From Sagittula marina (GTDB taxonomy: Bacteria; Pseudomonadota; Alphaproteobacteria; Rhodobacterales; Rhodobacteraceae), in NCBI RefSeq assembly GCF_014196795.1, contig NZ_JACIEJ010000005.1, positions 62,001-126,000 of the forward strand: 64,000 bases of DNA, given 5' to 3'. This document shows, in pieces, positions 11,382 through 19,854 of the stretch. The notes under the pieces were generated by a model. The model was given only the letters and a program-made list of their open reading frames with translations, had not been told where the DNA came from and ran no database searches. The first letter of the stretch is position 1, and each line of letters begins with the position of its first letter. Made by a program: the position numbers and the translations under genes.

Positions 11382-12164
11382 ATGAACAAACTCATCGAAA
11401 TCAAGAACGTGCGCCACACCTACCAGACCCAGAACGGGCCGCTGCCGGTGCTGGACGGGCTGAACGTTTCTGTTCCCGAAGGCGGGTTCGCCGCCGTGGT
11501 CGGCCCCTCTGGCTGTGGGAAATCCACGCTGACGCGCCTGATCGCGGGGCTGATGAAGCCCGACGAAGGTGAAGTCTGGTTGCACGGGGAACGGGTGAAG
11601 GGGCCGCGCTCCACCGTTGGGATGGCCTTTCAGAACCCGGTCCTGCTGGAATGGCGGACGATCCTGCAGAACGTAGTTCTGCCGTTGGAAATCGTGCCGA
11701 CCAAGCTGAACCGCAAACAACAGGAAGACCGCGCCCGCTATCTGCTATCGCTCGTTGGCCTAGACGGGTTCGAGGACAAGCGCCCCTCGGAGCTTTCTGG
11801 CGGGATGCGCCAGCGCGCCTCGCTGTGCCGGGCGCTTGTGCATTCGCCCGACGTGCTGATCCTCGATGAACCCTTCGGCGCGCTGGATGCCTTCACGCGC
11901 GAGGATCTCTGGCAGACGATGCATCAGGTGAAGGAAAAGGAGCCGTTTACCGGCGTGCTCATCACACATGACCTGCGCGAGTCGATCTTTCTTGCCGATC
12001 AGGTGATTGTGCTGTCGGGTCGCCCCGCACGCACCCAGTTCCTGCTCGATGTGCCCAACACCGGGCGTCGCACGCTGGACGACCTTTACACGGTTCAGGC
12101 GACCGAAATGCTGCACACCCTGCGGCATCAGATCGAAATCGCGCAGGGCCGCGCCGCCGCCTGA
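11382..12164 (+). CDS. ABC transporter ATP-binding protein, NitT/TauT type
   Basis: 260 residues. Walker A GPSGCGKST, signature LSGGMRQRASL, Walker B VLILDEPFGALD, H-loop LITHDLRES. Energises the importer with the binding protein before it and the permease after it. RBS AGAGGCAGGC. A copy of a dispersed intergenic repeat begins 8 bases after its stop. Confidence 0.88.
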   Translation: MNKLIEIKNVRHTYQTQNGPLPVLDGLNVSVPEGGFAAVVGPSGCGKSTLTRLIAGLMKPDEGEVWLHGERVKGPRSTVGMAFQNPVLLEWRTILQNVVLPLEIVPTKLNRKQQEDRARYLLSLVGLDGFEDKRPSELSGGMRQRASLCRALVHSPDVLILDEPFGALDAFTREDLWQTMHQVKEKEPFTGVLITHDLRESIFLADQVIVLSGRPARTQFLLDVPNTGRRTLDDLYTVQATEMLHTLRHQIEIAQGRAAA

Positions 12165-12171
12165 CAGGCGT

Positions 12172-12203
12172 CCTGCTTCTCTGCTTTCCCAAGTACTCAC
12201 TCC
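12172..12203 (+). repeat. Dispersed intergenic repeat, copy A (short)
   Basis: Contains GCTTCTCTGCTTTCCCAAG and then TACTCACTCC. It shares the core GCTTCTyTGCTT...TACT with copies at 13013 and 54891, and in part with a reverse copy near 25406-25460. It lacks the G-rich hairpin of the other copies. Confidence 0.5.
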
Positions 12204-12243
12204 CTGCCGCACCAGATGCGACCGATATGACGAGACCCCGACC

Positions 12244-13005
12244 ATGCGCCTGAGATCCTTCCTGACCCCCCTGATTGCCGTGGTCGTTTTCCTTGTCCTG
12301 TGGGAGGCGCTTGTCTGGGTCATGGGCTGGCCAGATTACAAGATGGCCTCTCCCTCTGACCTCGGTCCGGCCTACACCCGCTACTGGGAGCTGTTCCTCG
12401 TGATGGGCTGGCAGACGCTGTGGCGCACCGTGGTGGGGCTGCTGTTGGCCATCGTCGTGGGGGTCATGTTTGGCATGGTCATGGGCTTTTCGCGCACGAT
12501 GCGGGACGCGCTCTATCCGCTGTTGGTGGGGTTCAACGCGGTGCCCAAGGCGACAGTGGTCCCCATCGTGGCGCTGATGTTCGTGGGGATGCATGACTTC
12601 AACACGGTGCTGATCGCTTTCATGATCTCCTTCTTTCCCATTGCCGTGTCGATCTCCATCGGGTTGTCGACGCTGGAACCGGAATACCGTGACATCCTGC
12701 GGTCTCTCGGCGCGTCACAAACCACGATCTTCTGGAAAATCGCCCTGCCGAAAACCTTGCCGGAGTTCTTCGGAGCGTTGAAGGTGGCCGTCACGCTGGC
12801 CTTCATCGGCACCAACCTGATGGAGATCGTCTCCCCCCACGGGCGGGGCCTTGGCGCGCTGTTCGACAGTGGCAAGACCAACTCCGACTATCCGCTGATG
12901 TTCGCGGTTCTCATTGCCTTGGCCTTCCTTGGGATCGTTCTTTATTACGTCGTCGTGGCGCTGGAGAAGATCTTTGCCGGCTGGGCAGAGCGTCAGCCCG
13001 GCTAA
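12244..13005 (+). CDS. ABC transporter permease, NitT/TauT type
   Basis: 253 residues with about six membrane segments, the first at residues 7-25. The BPD_transp_1 cytoplasmic loop is LEPEYRDILRSLGASQTTIF. I start at ATG 12244 because residues upstream of it in the same frame belong to the 3' end of the ATPase gene. A copy of the dispersed repeat follows 8 bases after the stop. Completes the importer; substrate unknown. Confidence 0.85.
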   Translation: MRLRSFLTPLIAVVVFLVLWEALVWVMGWPDYKMASPSDLGPAYTRYWELFLVMGWQTLWRTVVGLLLAIVVGVMFGMVMGFSRTMRDALYPLLVGFNAVPKATVVPIVALMFVGMHDFNTVLIAFMISFFPIAVSISIGLSTLEPEYRDILRSLGASQTTIFWKIALPKTLPEFFGALKVAVTLAFIGTNLMEIVSPHGRGLGALFDSGKTNSDYPLMFAVLIALAFLGIVLYYVVVALEKIFAGWAERQPG

Positions 13006-13012
13006 AGGCCCC

Positions 13013-13070
13013 TCGCTTCTTTGCTTTCCAAATACTTCGGGGGCGGCCGTAGGCCGGGGCAGCGCCCCCA
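13013..13070 (+). repeat. Dispersed intergenic repeat, copy B
   Basis: TCGCTTCTTTGCTTTCC then AAATACTTCGGGGGCGG, ending in a G/C hairpin GGGGCAGCGCCCC. It begins 8 bases after the permease stop. A GC-rich, hairpin-prone tail continues to about 13150. Confidence 0.55.
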
Positions 13071-13175
13071 CTGCGCAAAGCAATTTTGGCGAAGCCGCTT
13101 TTTTTCGCGGGCGCAGCCCGCGCCGGTCGTCCTGCCGCAGGCAGGGCGAAACCCTTCTGTCCGACCTTGGATGCG

Positions 13176-13212
13176 TTGACACGACTCGACAATATTGTTT
13201 ACGTGTGAACAA
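13176..13212 (+). promoter_or_regulatory. Promoter with MarR-type operator before the crotonase-marR pair
   Basis: TTGACA (13176-13181) is a good -35 box. Thirteen bases later comes the 18-bp imperfect palindrome TTGTTTACGTGTGAACAA (13195-13212), which covers the expected -10 position. The same arrangement, with the same 13-base gap, occurs at 24360-24396 before the amidohydrolase. The likely repressor is the MarR protein at 14025. Sequence and spacing are seen; binding is inferred. Confidence 0.6.
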
Positions 13213-13246
13213 AAGGGCGCCGCAACAGGCCCTGTGGGAGGACATC

Positions 13247-14032
13247 ATGGACACGACAGAAACGCTCGTCACCTACGAGCTGCAAGGCGACGTTGCGCTG
13301 ATCGGGCTGAACCGCCCTGAAAAGCGCAATGCGATTTCGGACCGTTTCGTCGAAGCGATCCATGACGCCGTGCAGCGCGCCCAGTCGGAGGCCCGTGCCG
13401 CGGTGATCTTTGGCCATGGCAAGCATTTCTGCGCCGGTCTCGATCTCGCCGAACATTCCGAAAAGCCGCTGTTCGAGGCGGTCAAAGGGTCGCGCCGGTG
13501 GCATGCGGTTTTTGACGGCATCGAACGTGGCCTGATCCCCTTTGTGGCGGCGATCTCTGGCGCGGCCGTGGGGGGCGGGTTTGAACTGGCGGCCTCTGTG
13601 CAGGTCCGTGTCGCAGAGGAAACCGCGTTTTTTGCTCTGCCAGAAGGGCAGCGCGGCATTTTTGTCGGCGGCGGCGGCTCGGTGCGGATTTCGCGCCTGA
13701 TCGGACCGGCGCGGATGGGTGACATGATGTTGACGGGGCGCGTGCTGAAGGCTTCGGAAGCTGAGGCCTGGGGTGGCGTGTCCTATGTGGTGCCGGAGGG
13801 CGGCGCGCTGGACAAGGCGGTCGCGCTGGCGCAGCAAATGGCGACCAATGCGGAATTCACCAACTACTCGGTCATCAATGCACTGCCGCGTATCGCGGAT
13901 ATGTCGTCCGAGGACGGGTTGTTCACCGAAGCGATGGTGGCCTCGCTGGCGACCATGACCGACGACGCCAAGGACCGCCTGCGGGCCTTTCTCGACAAGC
14001 GCGCGGCCAAGGTGCAGGACCCCAATGCCTGA
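13247..14032 (+). CDS. Crotonase-family enoyl-CoA hydratase, probable hydroxycinnamoyl-CoA hydratase-lyase
   Basis: 261 residues. The crotonase fold is shown by NRPEKRNAISDRF, the oxyanion-hole region HFCAGLDLAEH, and GAAVGGGFELAA. The segment FALPEGQRGIFVGGGG places a Glu where feruloyl-CoA hydratase-lyase has its catalytic Glu. With a feruloyl-CoA synthase-like ligase at 22478 and a MarR regulator overlapping its 3' end, the likely role is hydration, and possibly retro-aldol cleavage, of p-hydroxycinnamoyl-CoA thioesters. Start ATG 13247 has GGGAGG. Generic crotonase activity is the alternative. Confidence 0.75.
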   Translation: MDTTETLVTYELQGDVALIGLNRPEKRNAISDRFVEAIHDAVQRAQSEARAAVIFGHGKHFCAGLDLAEHSEKPLFEAVKGSRRWHAVFDGIERGLIPFVAAISGAAVGGGFELAASVQVRVAEETAFFALPEGQRGIFVGGGGSVRISRLIGPARMGDMMLTGRVLKASEAEAWGGVSYVVPEGGALDKAVALAQQMATNAEFTNYSVINALPRIADMSSEDGLFTEAMVASLATMTDDAKDRLRAFLDKRAAKVQDPNA

Positions 14033-14483
14033 GGGGAAGGGCGCTCTGGGGTACGGCGTCCTGAGCGACAGCTTTGGCTTTTTGCTGCGGCTGGCGCAGT
14101 TGCGCAGCTTTGCCGAATTCTACGCCGACATGGGGCCGGAGGACATCCGTCCCGGAGAAATGACCATGCTGTTTGTGCTGGCGGAAAATCCGGGCGTGCG
14201 CCAAGGGGTTCTGGCCAAGGCCTTGCAGATCAAGCGCGCTCACATGACCAAGATGGTGCACGGGATGGAGGCCGAGGGCCTGTTGGAACGCACCGTGCCC
14301 CAGGACGACAAACGCTCGGTGGAGCTGTGGTTGACCGACTTGGGGCGCGCGCGGATTGATACGGTGCGCCCGGTTTTTGTTCGGCACGAGGCACGCGATG
14401 TGCCGGGATTGGAAAGCGCCGAGGTGGCGGAGCTGAAGCGGCTCTTGCGGCGTTATGTCGGGATCGACCCCGAGGAAAAATAG
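14025..14483 (+). CDS. MarR-family transcriptional regulator (HcaR/CouR-like by context)
   Basis: 152 residues. The winged helix-turn-helix spans about residues 45-105, with GVLAKALQIKRAHMTKMVHG as the recognition region and the wing TVPQDDKRSVELWLT. Its start lies 8 bases inside the crotonase gene, so the two are translationally coupled. MarR repressors of hydroxycinnamate genes (HcaR, CouR) respond to the CoA thioester made by the ligase. The shared operator in two promoters of this window is the main hint that it controls both groups. Confidence 0.8.
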   Translation: MPEGKGALGYGVLSDSFGFLLRLAQLRSFAEFYADMGPEDIRPGEMTMLFVLAENPGVRQGVLAKALQIKRAHMTKMVHGMEAEGLLERTVPQDDKRSVELWLTDLGRARIDTVRPVFVRHEARDVPGLESAEVAELKRLLRRYVGIDPEEK

Positions 14484-14489
14484 GCGATC

Positions 14490-14757
14490 ACGGGGCGTGT
14501 CCTGATCGCTGGCGGCGGCATTGGTTGCCCGATGATGGCGCTAATTCTGCACCAGATCGGCGGGCCCGGCCTCATTTGAAGAGGCGAAGGTCGAAGCCGC
14601 TGGGCGTTGGTATCAACCTTCAACCCAACGCGACGTCGGGCTTTGCCAGGGACACGTTGAACACCGCGCGGCCCGCGTGATTCCCCAAGAGGCGCGGCTG
14701 CGTGAGCCGTCAGCGGCTGAACGGCTGAAACCGGGGTCGATTGTCGCCCCGGTCTGA
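14490..14757 (+). pseudogene. Remnant of an FAD-dependent monooxygenase
   Basis: Bases 14490-14579 encode RVLIAGGGIGCPMMALILHQ, a Rossmann FAD-binding start (GGGIG) of UbiH/salicylate-hydroxylase type, then a stop. In another frame, 14588-14680 encodes PLGVGINLQPNAT, the next conserved block of the same family, about 30 residues too close. A third frame continues to a stop at 14757. A deletion and frameshifts have destroyed the gene. It probably once belonged with the aromatic-catabolism genes around it. Confidence 0.6.
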
Positions 14758-14997
14758 AAACCACATCTTGAACGCTCCTTTTTCCGGCTTTCGCTCCATG
14801 TGACTTCGCGTCATGCGGGAACGAATATTTGCCAGCAGGTCAAATTTGTATCTAGCCTGTTACAGATCGTCGCTACCGCAAGGGGCGACAGGTGGGGGTG
14901 GTTTCATCATGGGTGCATCGGGTGATCCGATCGCGGCCAAGGGTTGCCGTCATGGCCCTCCGCCGTTTGTAGCGCCAAAAGCTGATGGATCTTGAAC
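14758..14997 (+). other. Intergenic region before the modular nuclease gene
   Basis: 240 bases with no gene. A run of lower G+C around 14815-14870 (CGAATATTTGCC, AAATTTGTATCTAGCC) is the likeliest promoter. No operator or riboswitch was recognised. Confidence 0.4.
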
Positions 14998-17900
14998 ATG
15001 CCGCTGAAAACGATGAAGACCGCCAACGCTCACTCCAAGGGGTTTTTCTCTGATATTTCTGATTGGGGGCACAGCCTGCTGCTTTTCCAGCAGACGGATT
15101 GGAATGATTTCTTCAGCCAGATCAAACGTGGGCTGGCGCAGATCTTCAGCGGCAAACACCATGGTCAAACGACGGTGACCGAAACGTTTGATGCGGATGG
15201 CAACCTGATCCGGGTGGAGGAGGTGGACAAGCGTGGGTTGACCACGACAACCACATTTGATGCGGAGACCGGGGTGAAAACCAGCGTCACCGAGACCAAG
15301 CGCGACGGACGTATCATCGAAACGCTCTATGATGGGGAGACCGGGGTCAGAACCTCTGTCACTGTGACGGATGGGGCCGACAACCGGTCATGGGAGACCA
15401 AAGAGAAGATTTACGATGATGACGGGCGGCTGGCCCAGTTTACCTATACCTTCGACAATGGCCGCGTGGTGGAGCAGCGTCTGCGCAACATCGATCCGGA
15501 TGCGGCAGATGACGCGACCAGCACGGCATCCGGTGCAGCGGTTGCCGTGGATGTTCTGGCCAATGATATCGACCGCAACGGCGATGTTCTGGCGGTGGAC
15601 AGCTTTACCCAAGGGGCGCTGGGGACAGTGACGCTGGACGACAACGGCACGGCGGATACCAGCGACGACCAGTTGATCTACACCGCCAGTGCCGGTGTGG
15701 CGGGCACCGACAGCTTTACCTACACGGTCAGCGATGGTGACGGTGGCACCGACACGGCAACGGTCACTGTGACCGTGACCAACGAGGCGCCGGAGCTGTC
15801 GGTCGAGGCGGCAGTCAGCGTCGAGGAAGGCACCACCGAGGTGGCCGCCATGATCGCGGGCACCGACGCCGAAGGCGACACGCTGACCTATTCCATTGCG
15901 GGCGGGGCGGATGCGGAGCTGTTCACCATCGACGCCAACACCGGGGCGCTGTCGTTCATCGCGGCCCCGGATTTTGACACACCGGCGGATGCGGGTGAGG
16001 ACAACACTTACGACGTGGTGATTGGCCTGTCGGACGGGGTGAACCCGACCGTGACCCAGAGCGTGGCCGTGACCGTGACCGAAGCACCGGTCGTGGGACC
16101 AGAACGCGAGACTGTCGCCTTCGATCTGGTGGGCTCTGCCAGCCAGGGGCTGACCAGCTACACAAATTTTGCGCCGACCTTCAACTCGGCGGGCGATGGG
16201 TTCGGCGTGTATCAGGTGGGTGTGTCGGGCTCGATCCCGTTCAGCCTGCTGGACGACAGCGCGGGCGTCTTTGCGAGCGATTCCCTGGGGATCATCGACT
16301 CGGCTGCGAACCTGGACGCGTTCTTTGGCGCGACGGATACGGTGAACAGCGACACCACGGGGCCGGTTTCGGCAACTTGGGTTTTTGATATCTCCGGCTA
16401 TGCCGATCTTGGGCTGAACATCGACTTCGGCGCGATGGGGGACTTTGAAAGCAGCGATACCTTTACCGTCAGCTATTCCATCGACGGTGGCGAGACGCAG
16501 GTGGCCTTTGATTTCACCGCCGACGAAGACGATAGCCAGACCTATACGCTGGCGGGCGGCGCGGTTGAGGTGCTGGACGATCCGCTGGTCGAGACGCTGA
16601 CCGGCACGACCCTGTCGAACATGTTGCAGACCCTGTCTGCCAGAATCGAAGGCAGTGGCAGCGAACTTGCGCTGACCGTGACGGCCGATACCAACGGCGG
16701 GACCGAAGCCTTTGCCATGCAGAATGTCACCATCGATGGCGTGGCGCAGTCCGTCACAGGGGTCATCGCCTTTGATATGGTCGACGGAACGAGCCGGAAC
16801 CTGACCGGCACGGCGACCACGGCGCCGACGTTCAGCAGTCCGGGCGACGGGTTTGGCATCTTTCAGGTAGGGGTGGGCAGCGTGCCCTTCAGCCTGCTGG
16901 ATGACAGTGCGGGGGTCTTTGCCGCGGACACGCTGGGCATTGTGGACAGCGCAACGAACTTCGGCACGTTCTTCGGTGCGACCGATACGGTGAACAGCGA
17001 CAACAGCGATCCGGTGTCCTACACATGGAGCTTTGACGTGTCCGGCGCGACGGATCTGTCGCTGGCCATCGACGCAGGGGCGATGGGCGATTTTGAAAGC
17101 TCGGACGTGTTTTCCATCGCGTACAGCATCGACGGGGCAGAGGCCGTGACCCTGTTCGACTTCATCGCCGACGAGGCGGCGGCGCAAAGCTACACGCTGG
17201 CGGGCGGGACAGTGGTGTCGCTGGATGATCCCTTGATTGAGACGACGACGGGCCTGTCCCTGACAAACGTCTTTCAAACGCTGGAAGCGGATCTTGCGGG
17301 CACCGGCAGCACGCTGGAGGTCATTGTCACCGCGGACACCAACGGTGGCACCGAAGCGTTTGCGCTGCAAAACCTGCTCATCACGGGCACGACGGGGGGC
17401 GGTGGCACGCCAGTTGCCCCGACCTATGCCGTTGCCACCTCTGACACCCAGGGGTTCGAGGGCGGCAGCTTTGCCTTCACGGTGACGCGCTCCGGCGATA
17501 CGTCGGTTGCAGGCAGCGTGGAGTACACCATTGGTGGCGATGTGGATGCCGACGATATCAGCGGCGCGCTGGCCGGGACGGTGGATTTTGCCGCGGGTCA
17601 GACCTCGGCGACGGTCACTGTGAACACGCTGGATGATGACCTCAGCGAGGCGCTCGAGACGCTGAGCCTGACCCTTTCCAATCCGGTGGAAGGCACCATC
17701 ACGACCGCCAGCGCCAGCGTGTCGGTGCAGGACAACGATACGATCACGCTGATCTCTGCCGTGCAGGGGGCGGGGGACGTGTCCGGTTTCGTCGGGCAGG
17801 ATGTGACGGTGTCGGCGGTCGTCACCTACACCTTCCGGGATGGGTTCTTTGTCCAGGAAGAGGTCACGGACAGCGACGGCAACCCGATCACCTCCGAGGG

Positions 17901-19680
17901 GATCTTTGTGTTCACCGACAGCTTGCCCAGCGTCGCCCTGGGCGATCTGGTGCAGGTCACCGGTGGCGTCAGCGAGCGGTTCGAACGGACGCAGATCACG
18001 GCGACGGATATCGTGACCGTCAGCAGCGGCAATGCGATCCCGGACTATACGTCGATCTCGCTGGATCCGGCCTCGGCCCCGAATTTCGAAAGCCTCGAAG
18101 GCATGTTGGTGAGTGTCGACAGCGGCACGTCCGATCCGCTGACGCTGATCACCAACTTCAATCTGGACCGCTTTGGCGAATTCTGGGTGTCTGCGGGCGG
18201 CCAGACGCAGCCGACGCAGCTTTTTGATGCGCAGACCGAGCTGGCCGAGGTTCAGGCGCTGATGGAGGCGAACGAGAACGCGCGCCTGTTGATCGACGAC
18301 GGGTCGAGCACGTCCAACCCGACGGAGTTCCAGTACATTCCGAACACCACCGATGGCGACAACGGCAACGGTTATCTGGACGCGGGCGACACGTTCACGG
18401 CGGATGGCGCAACCTTCCGGATCGGGACCGAGTTCACAGCACCGCTGACCGGCGTGATGGATTATGCGTTCTCTGAATATCGTTTGCAGCTTGATGACAT
18501 GGTGCAGATCGACGAGAGCACGAATTCTGGCGCGCGTCCGGTCGATGCGCCGGATGTCGGCGGCAACGTGCAGGTGGCGTCGTTCAACGTGTTGAACTTC
18601 TTCACCTCCTTGTCGGACGCGGAGGCCAACAACCCGGCGGGACAGGCGCGCGGTGCGGCAAGCGAAGCCGATCTGATGCGTCAGGCAGAGAAGCTGGCCA
18701 ATGCGATCCTCGACAGCGGGGCCGAAGTGGTCGCCTTGCAGGAGCTTGAAAACAACGGCGCAGAGGCCCTGACCTACCTGCTCAGCGCATTGGAGGCCGA
18801 GGCCCTCGAACGCGGTGTTACGGACCAATACGACTGGAGCGCCGTGGCGACGGACGCGGGGACGTTCTCTGGCCCGTATGGCGGCGACGCCATCACCACG
18901 GGCGTGATCTACAACGCGGCGGCGGTGGCTTTGAACGACGCGGATTACCACGTCTTTCATGAGCCGTCAGGCGCGGTGACGGCAGAGCTTGCCGGGCTGT
19001 CGGCGGATCAGTTCAACCGCCCTGCCATTGGCGCGACCTTCACCCATCTCGACACGGGAGAGACCTTTACCGTGGTGTCCGTGCACTTCAAATCGAAGGG
19101 TGACAGCGGGCTGGCCTCGGCGGTGTCGGCGGCAGACGCGGCTGTTGCCGCAGGCACCGCGTCGGCGGATCAGATCGCGCTGCTGTCCGATCCCAACGTC
19201 GATCAGGGCAATGGTCAGGGCTACTGGAACCAGGTGCGCACCGATGCCGCCGAAGAGCTGATGGCCTGGCTCGAAGGCACCAATGCGGACCCGGCGGACA
19301 ATTTCCTTGGCACCGGTGTCGAGAACGGTGAGTTCCTGATCCTCGGGGATTTCAACGCCTATGCCGAAGAAGATCCGACGCAGGTGTTCTCTGACGATGC
19401 GGATTACGTCGATCTGCTGGAGTTCTACGTCGGCACGGAAAACGCCTACAGCTATGTCTTTGACGGGCAGGCGGGCGCGCTGGATCAGGCCATCGCCACG
19501 GATGATCTGGCGCTGTCGATCACCGGTGCGGCCGAGTGGCACATCAACGCCGCGGAGCCGGACCTGCTGAGCTACAGCAGTGCCTTCAACGACGAGCGCT
19601 TTTACAGCGACGATGTGTTTGCCGCCTCCGACCACGATCCGGTGATCGTTGGTTTGCAGCTGGAGGCGGCTGTCGCCTGA
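14998..19680 (+). CDS. Very large modular protein with a C-terminal ExeM/NucH-type nuclease domain
   Basis: 1560 residues. About 60-130: two short Thr-rich repeats (FDAETGVKTSVTETKRDGR, then YDGETGVRTSVTVTDG). 165-262: a cadherin/VCBS-type module with VDVLANDIDRNGD. 262-362: a second cadherin-like module. 370-580 and 588-800: two ~215-residue tandem repeats sharing SIPFSLLDDSAGVFA-like and GAMGDFESSD motifs. 810-916: Calx-beta. 917-1190: a beta-rich NucH-type region. 1194-1560: an endonuclease/exonuclease/phosphatase fold with ASFNVLNFF, ALQELEN, HFKSKG, LGDFNAYAEEDP and ASDHDPV, the metal and catalytic residues. There is no Sec signal and no RTX nonapeptides, so export may be type I or unusual. 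Start ATG 14998; a TTG two codons upstream is possible. Likely extracellular DNase/phosphodiesterase for nutrient scavenging. Confidence 0.82.
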   Translation: MPLKTMKTANAHSKGFFSDISDWGHSLLLFQQTDWNDFFSQIKRGLAQIFSGKHHGQTTVTETFDADGNLIRVEEVDKRGLTTTTTFDAETGVKTSVTETKRDGRIIETLYDGETGVRTSVTVTDGADNRSWETKEKIYDDDGRLAQFTYTFDNGRVVEQRLRNIDPDAADDATSTASGAAVAVDVLANDIDRNGDVLAVDSFTQGALGTVTLDDNGTADTSDDQLIYTASAGVAGTDSFTYTVSDGDGGTDTATVTVTVTNEAPELSVEAAVSVEEGTTEVAAMIAGTDAEGDTLTYSIAGGADAELFTIDANTGALSFIAAPDFDTPADAGEDNTYDVVIGLSDGVNPTVTQSVAVTVTEAPVVGPERETVAFDLVGSASQGLTSYTNFAPTFNSAGDGFGVYQVGVSGSIPFSLLDDSAGVFASDSLGIIDSAANLDAFFGATDTVNSDTTGPVSATWVFDISGYADLGLNIDFGAMGDFESSDTFTVSYSIDGGETQVAFDFTADEDDSQTYTLAGGAVEVLDDPLVETLTGTTLSNMLQTLSARIEGSGSELALTVTADTNGGTEAFAMQNVTIDGVAQSVTGVIAFDMVDGTSRNLTGTATTAPTFSSPGDGFGIFQVGVGSVPFSLLDDSAGVFAADTLGIVDSATNFGTFFGATDTVNSDNSDPVSYTWSFDVSGATDLSLAIDAGAMGDFESSDVFSIAYSIDGAEAVTLFDFIADEAAAQSYTLAGGTVVSLDDPLIETTTGLSLTNVFQTLEADLAGTGSTLEVIVTADTNGGTEAFALQNLLITGTTGGGGTPVAPTYAVATSDTQGFEGGSFAFTVTRSGDTSVAGSVEYTIGGDVDADDISGALAGTVDFAAGQTSATVTVNTLDDDLSEALETLSLTLSNPVEGTITTASASVSVQDNDTITLISAVQGAGDVSGFVGQDVTVSAVVTYTFRDGFFVQEEVTDSDGNPITSEGIFVFTDSLPSVALGDLVQVTGGVSERFERTQITATDIVTVSSGNAIPDYTSISLDPASAPNFESLEGMLVSVDSGTSDPLTLITNFNLDRFGEFWVSAGGQTQPTQLFDAQTELAEVQALMEANENARLLIDDGSSTSNPTEFQYIPNTTDGDNGNGYLDAGDTFTADGATFRIGTEFTAPLTGVMDYAFSEYRLQLDDMVQIDESTNSGARPVDAPDVGGNVQVASFNVLNFFTSLSDAEANNPAGQARGAASEADLMRQAEKLANAILDSGAEVVALQELENNGAEALTYLLSALEAEALERGVTDQYDWSAVATDAGTFSGPYGGDAITTGVIYNAAAVALNDADYHVFHEPSGAVTAELAGLSADQFNRPAIGATFTHLDTGETFTVVSVHFKSKGDSGLASAVSAADAAVAAGTASADQIALLSDPNVDQGNGQGYWNQVRTDAAEELMAWLEGTNADPADNFLGTGVENGEFLILGDFNAYAEEDPTQVFSDDADYVDLLEFYVGTENAYSYVFDGQAGALDQAIATDDLALSITGAAEWHINAAEPDLLSYSSAFNDERFYSDDVFAASDHDPVIVGLQLEAAVA

Positions 19681-19703
19681 GACTGTCTGGCGTAAGAAAT
19701 ATG

Positions 19704-19733
19704 GACCGGTCCCCGCGTGGGGCCGGTTTTCTT
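19704..19733 (+). terminator. Rho-independent terminator after the nuclease gene
   Basis: Stem ACCGG-t-CCCC / GGGGCCGGT with one bulged T and a 4-base loop (arms 19705-19714 and 19719-19727), followed by TTTTCTT. Placed 24 bases after the stop codon. Confidence 0.7.
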
Positions 19734-19854
19734 ATGCTGTGCGTACATTCCGTCAGCAAAGACGACACGATTGCAGCGTGGCAAGCAGCGGGACACTTTA
19801 CTTTGCCTGCCTCGCGGATAAGCGTGACGCCAACACACGACGAAAGGATGCATC

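Noticed and set aside
15388-18960. A 1190-codon open frame on the minus strand opposite the large nuclease gene
   Set aside because: It is a mirror of the strongly biased plus-strand codons. The product is rich in Arg, His and Gly with no domain, while the plus-strand frame has clear nuclease motifs.
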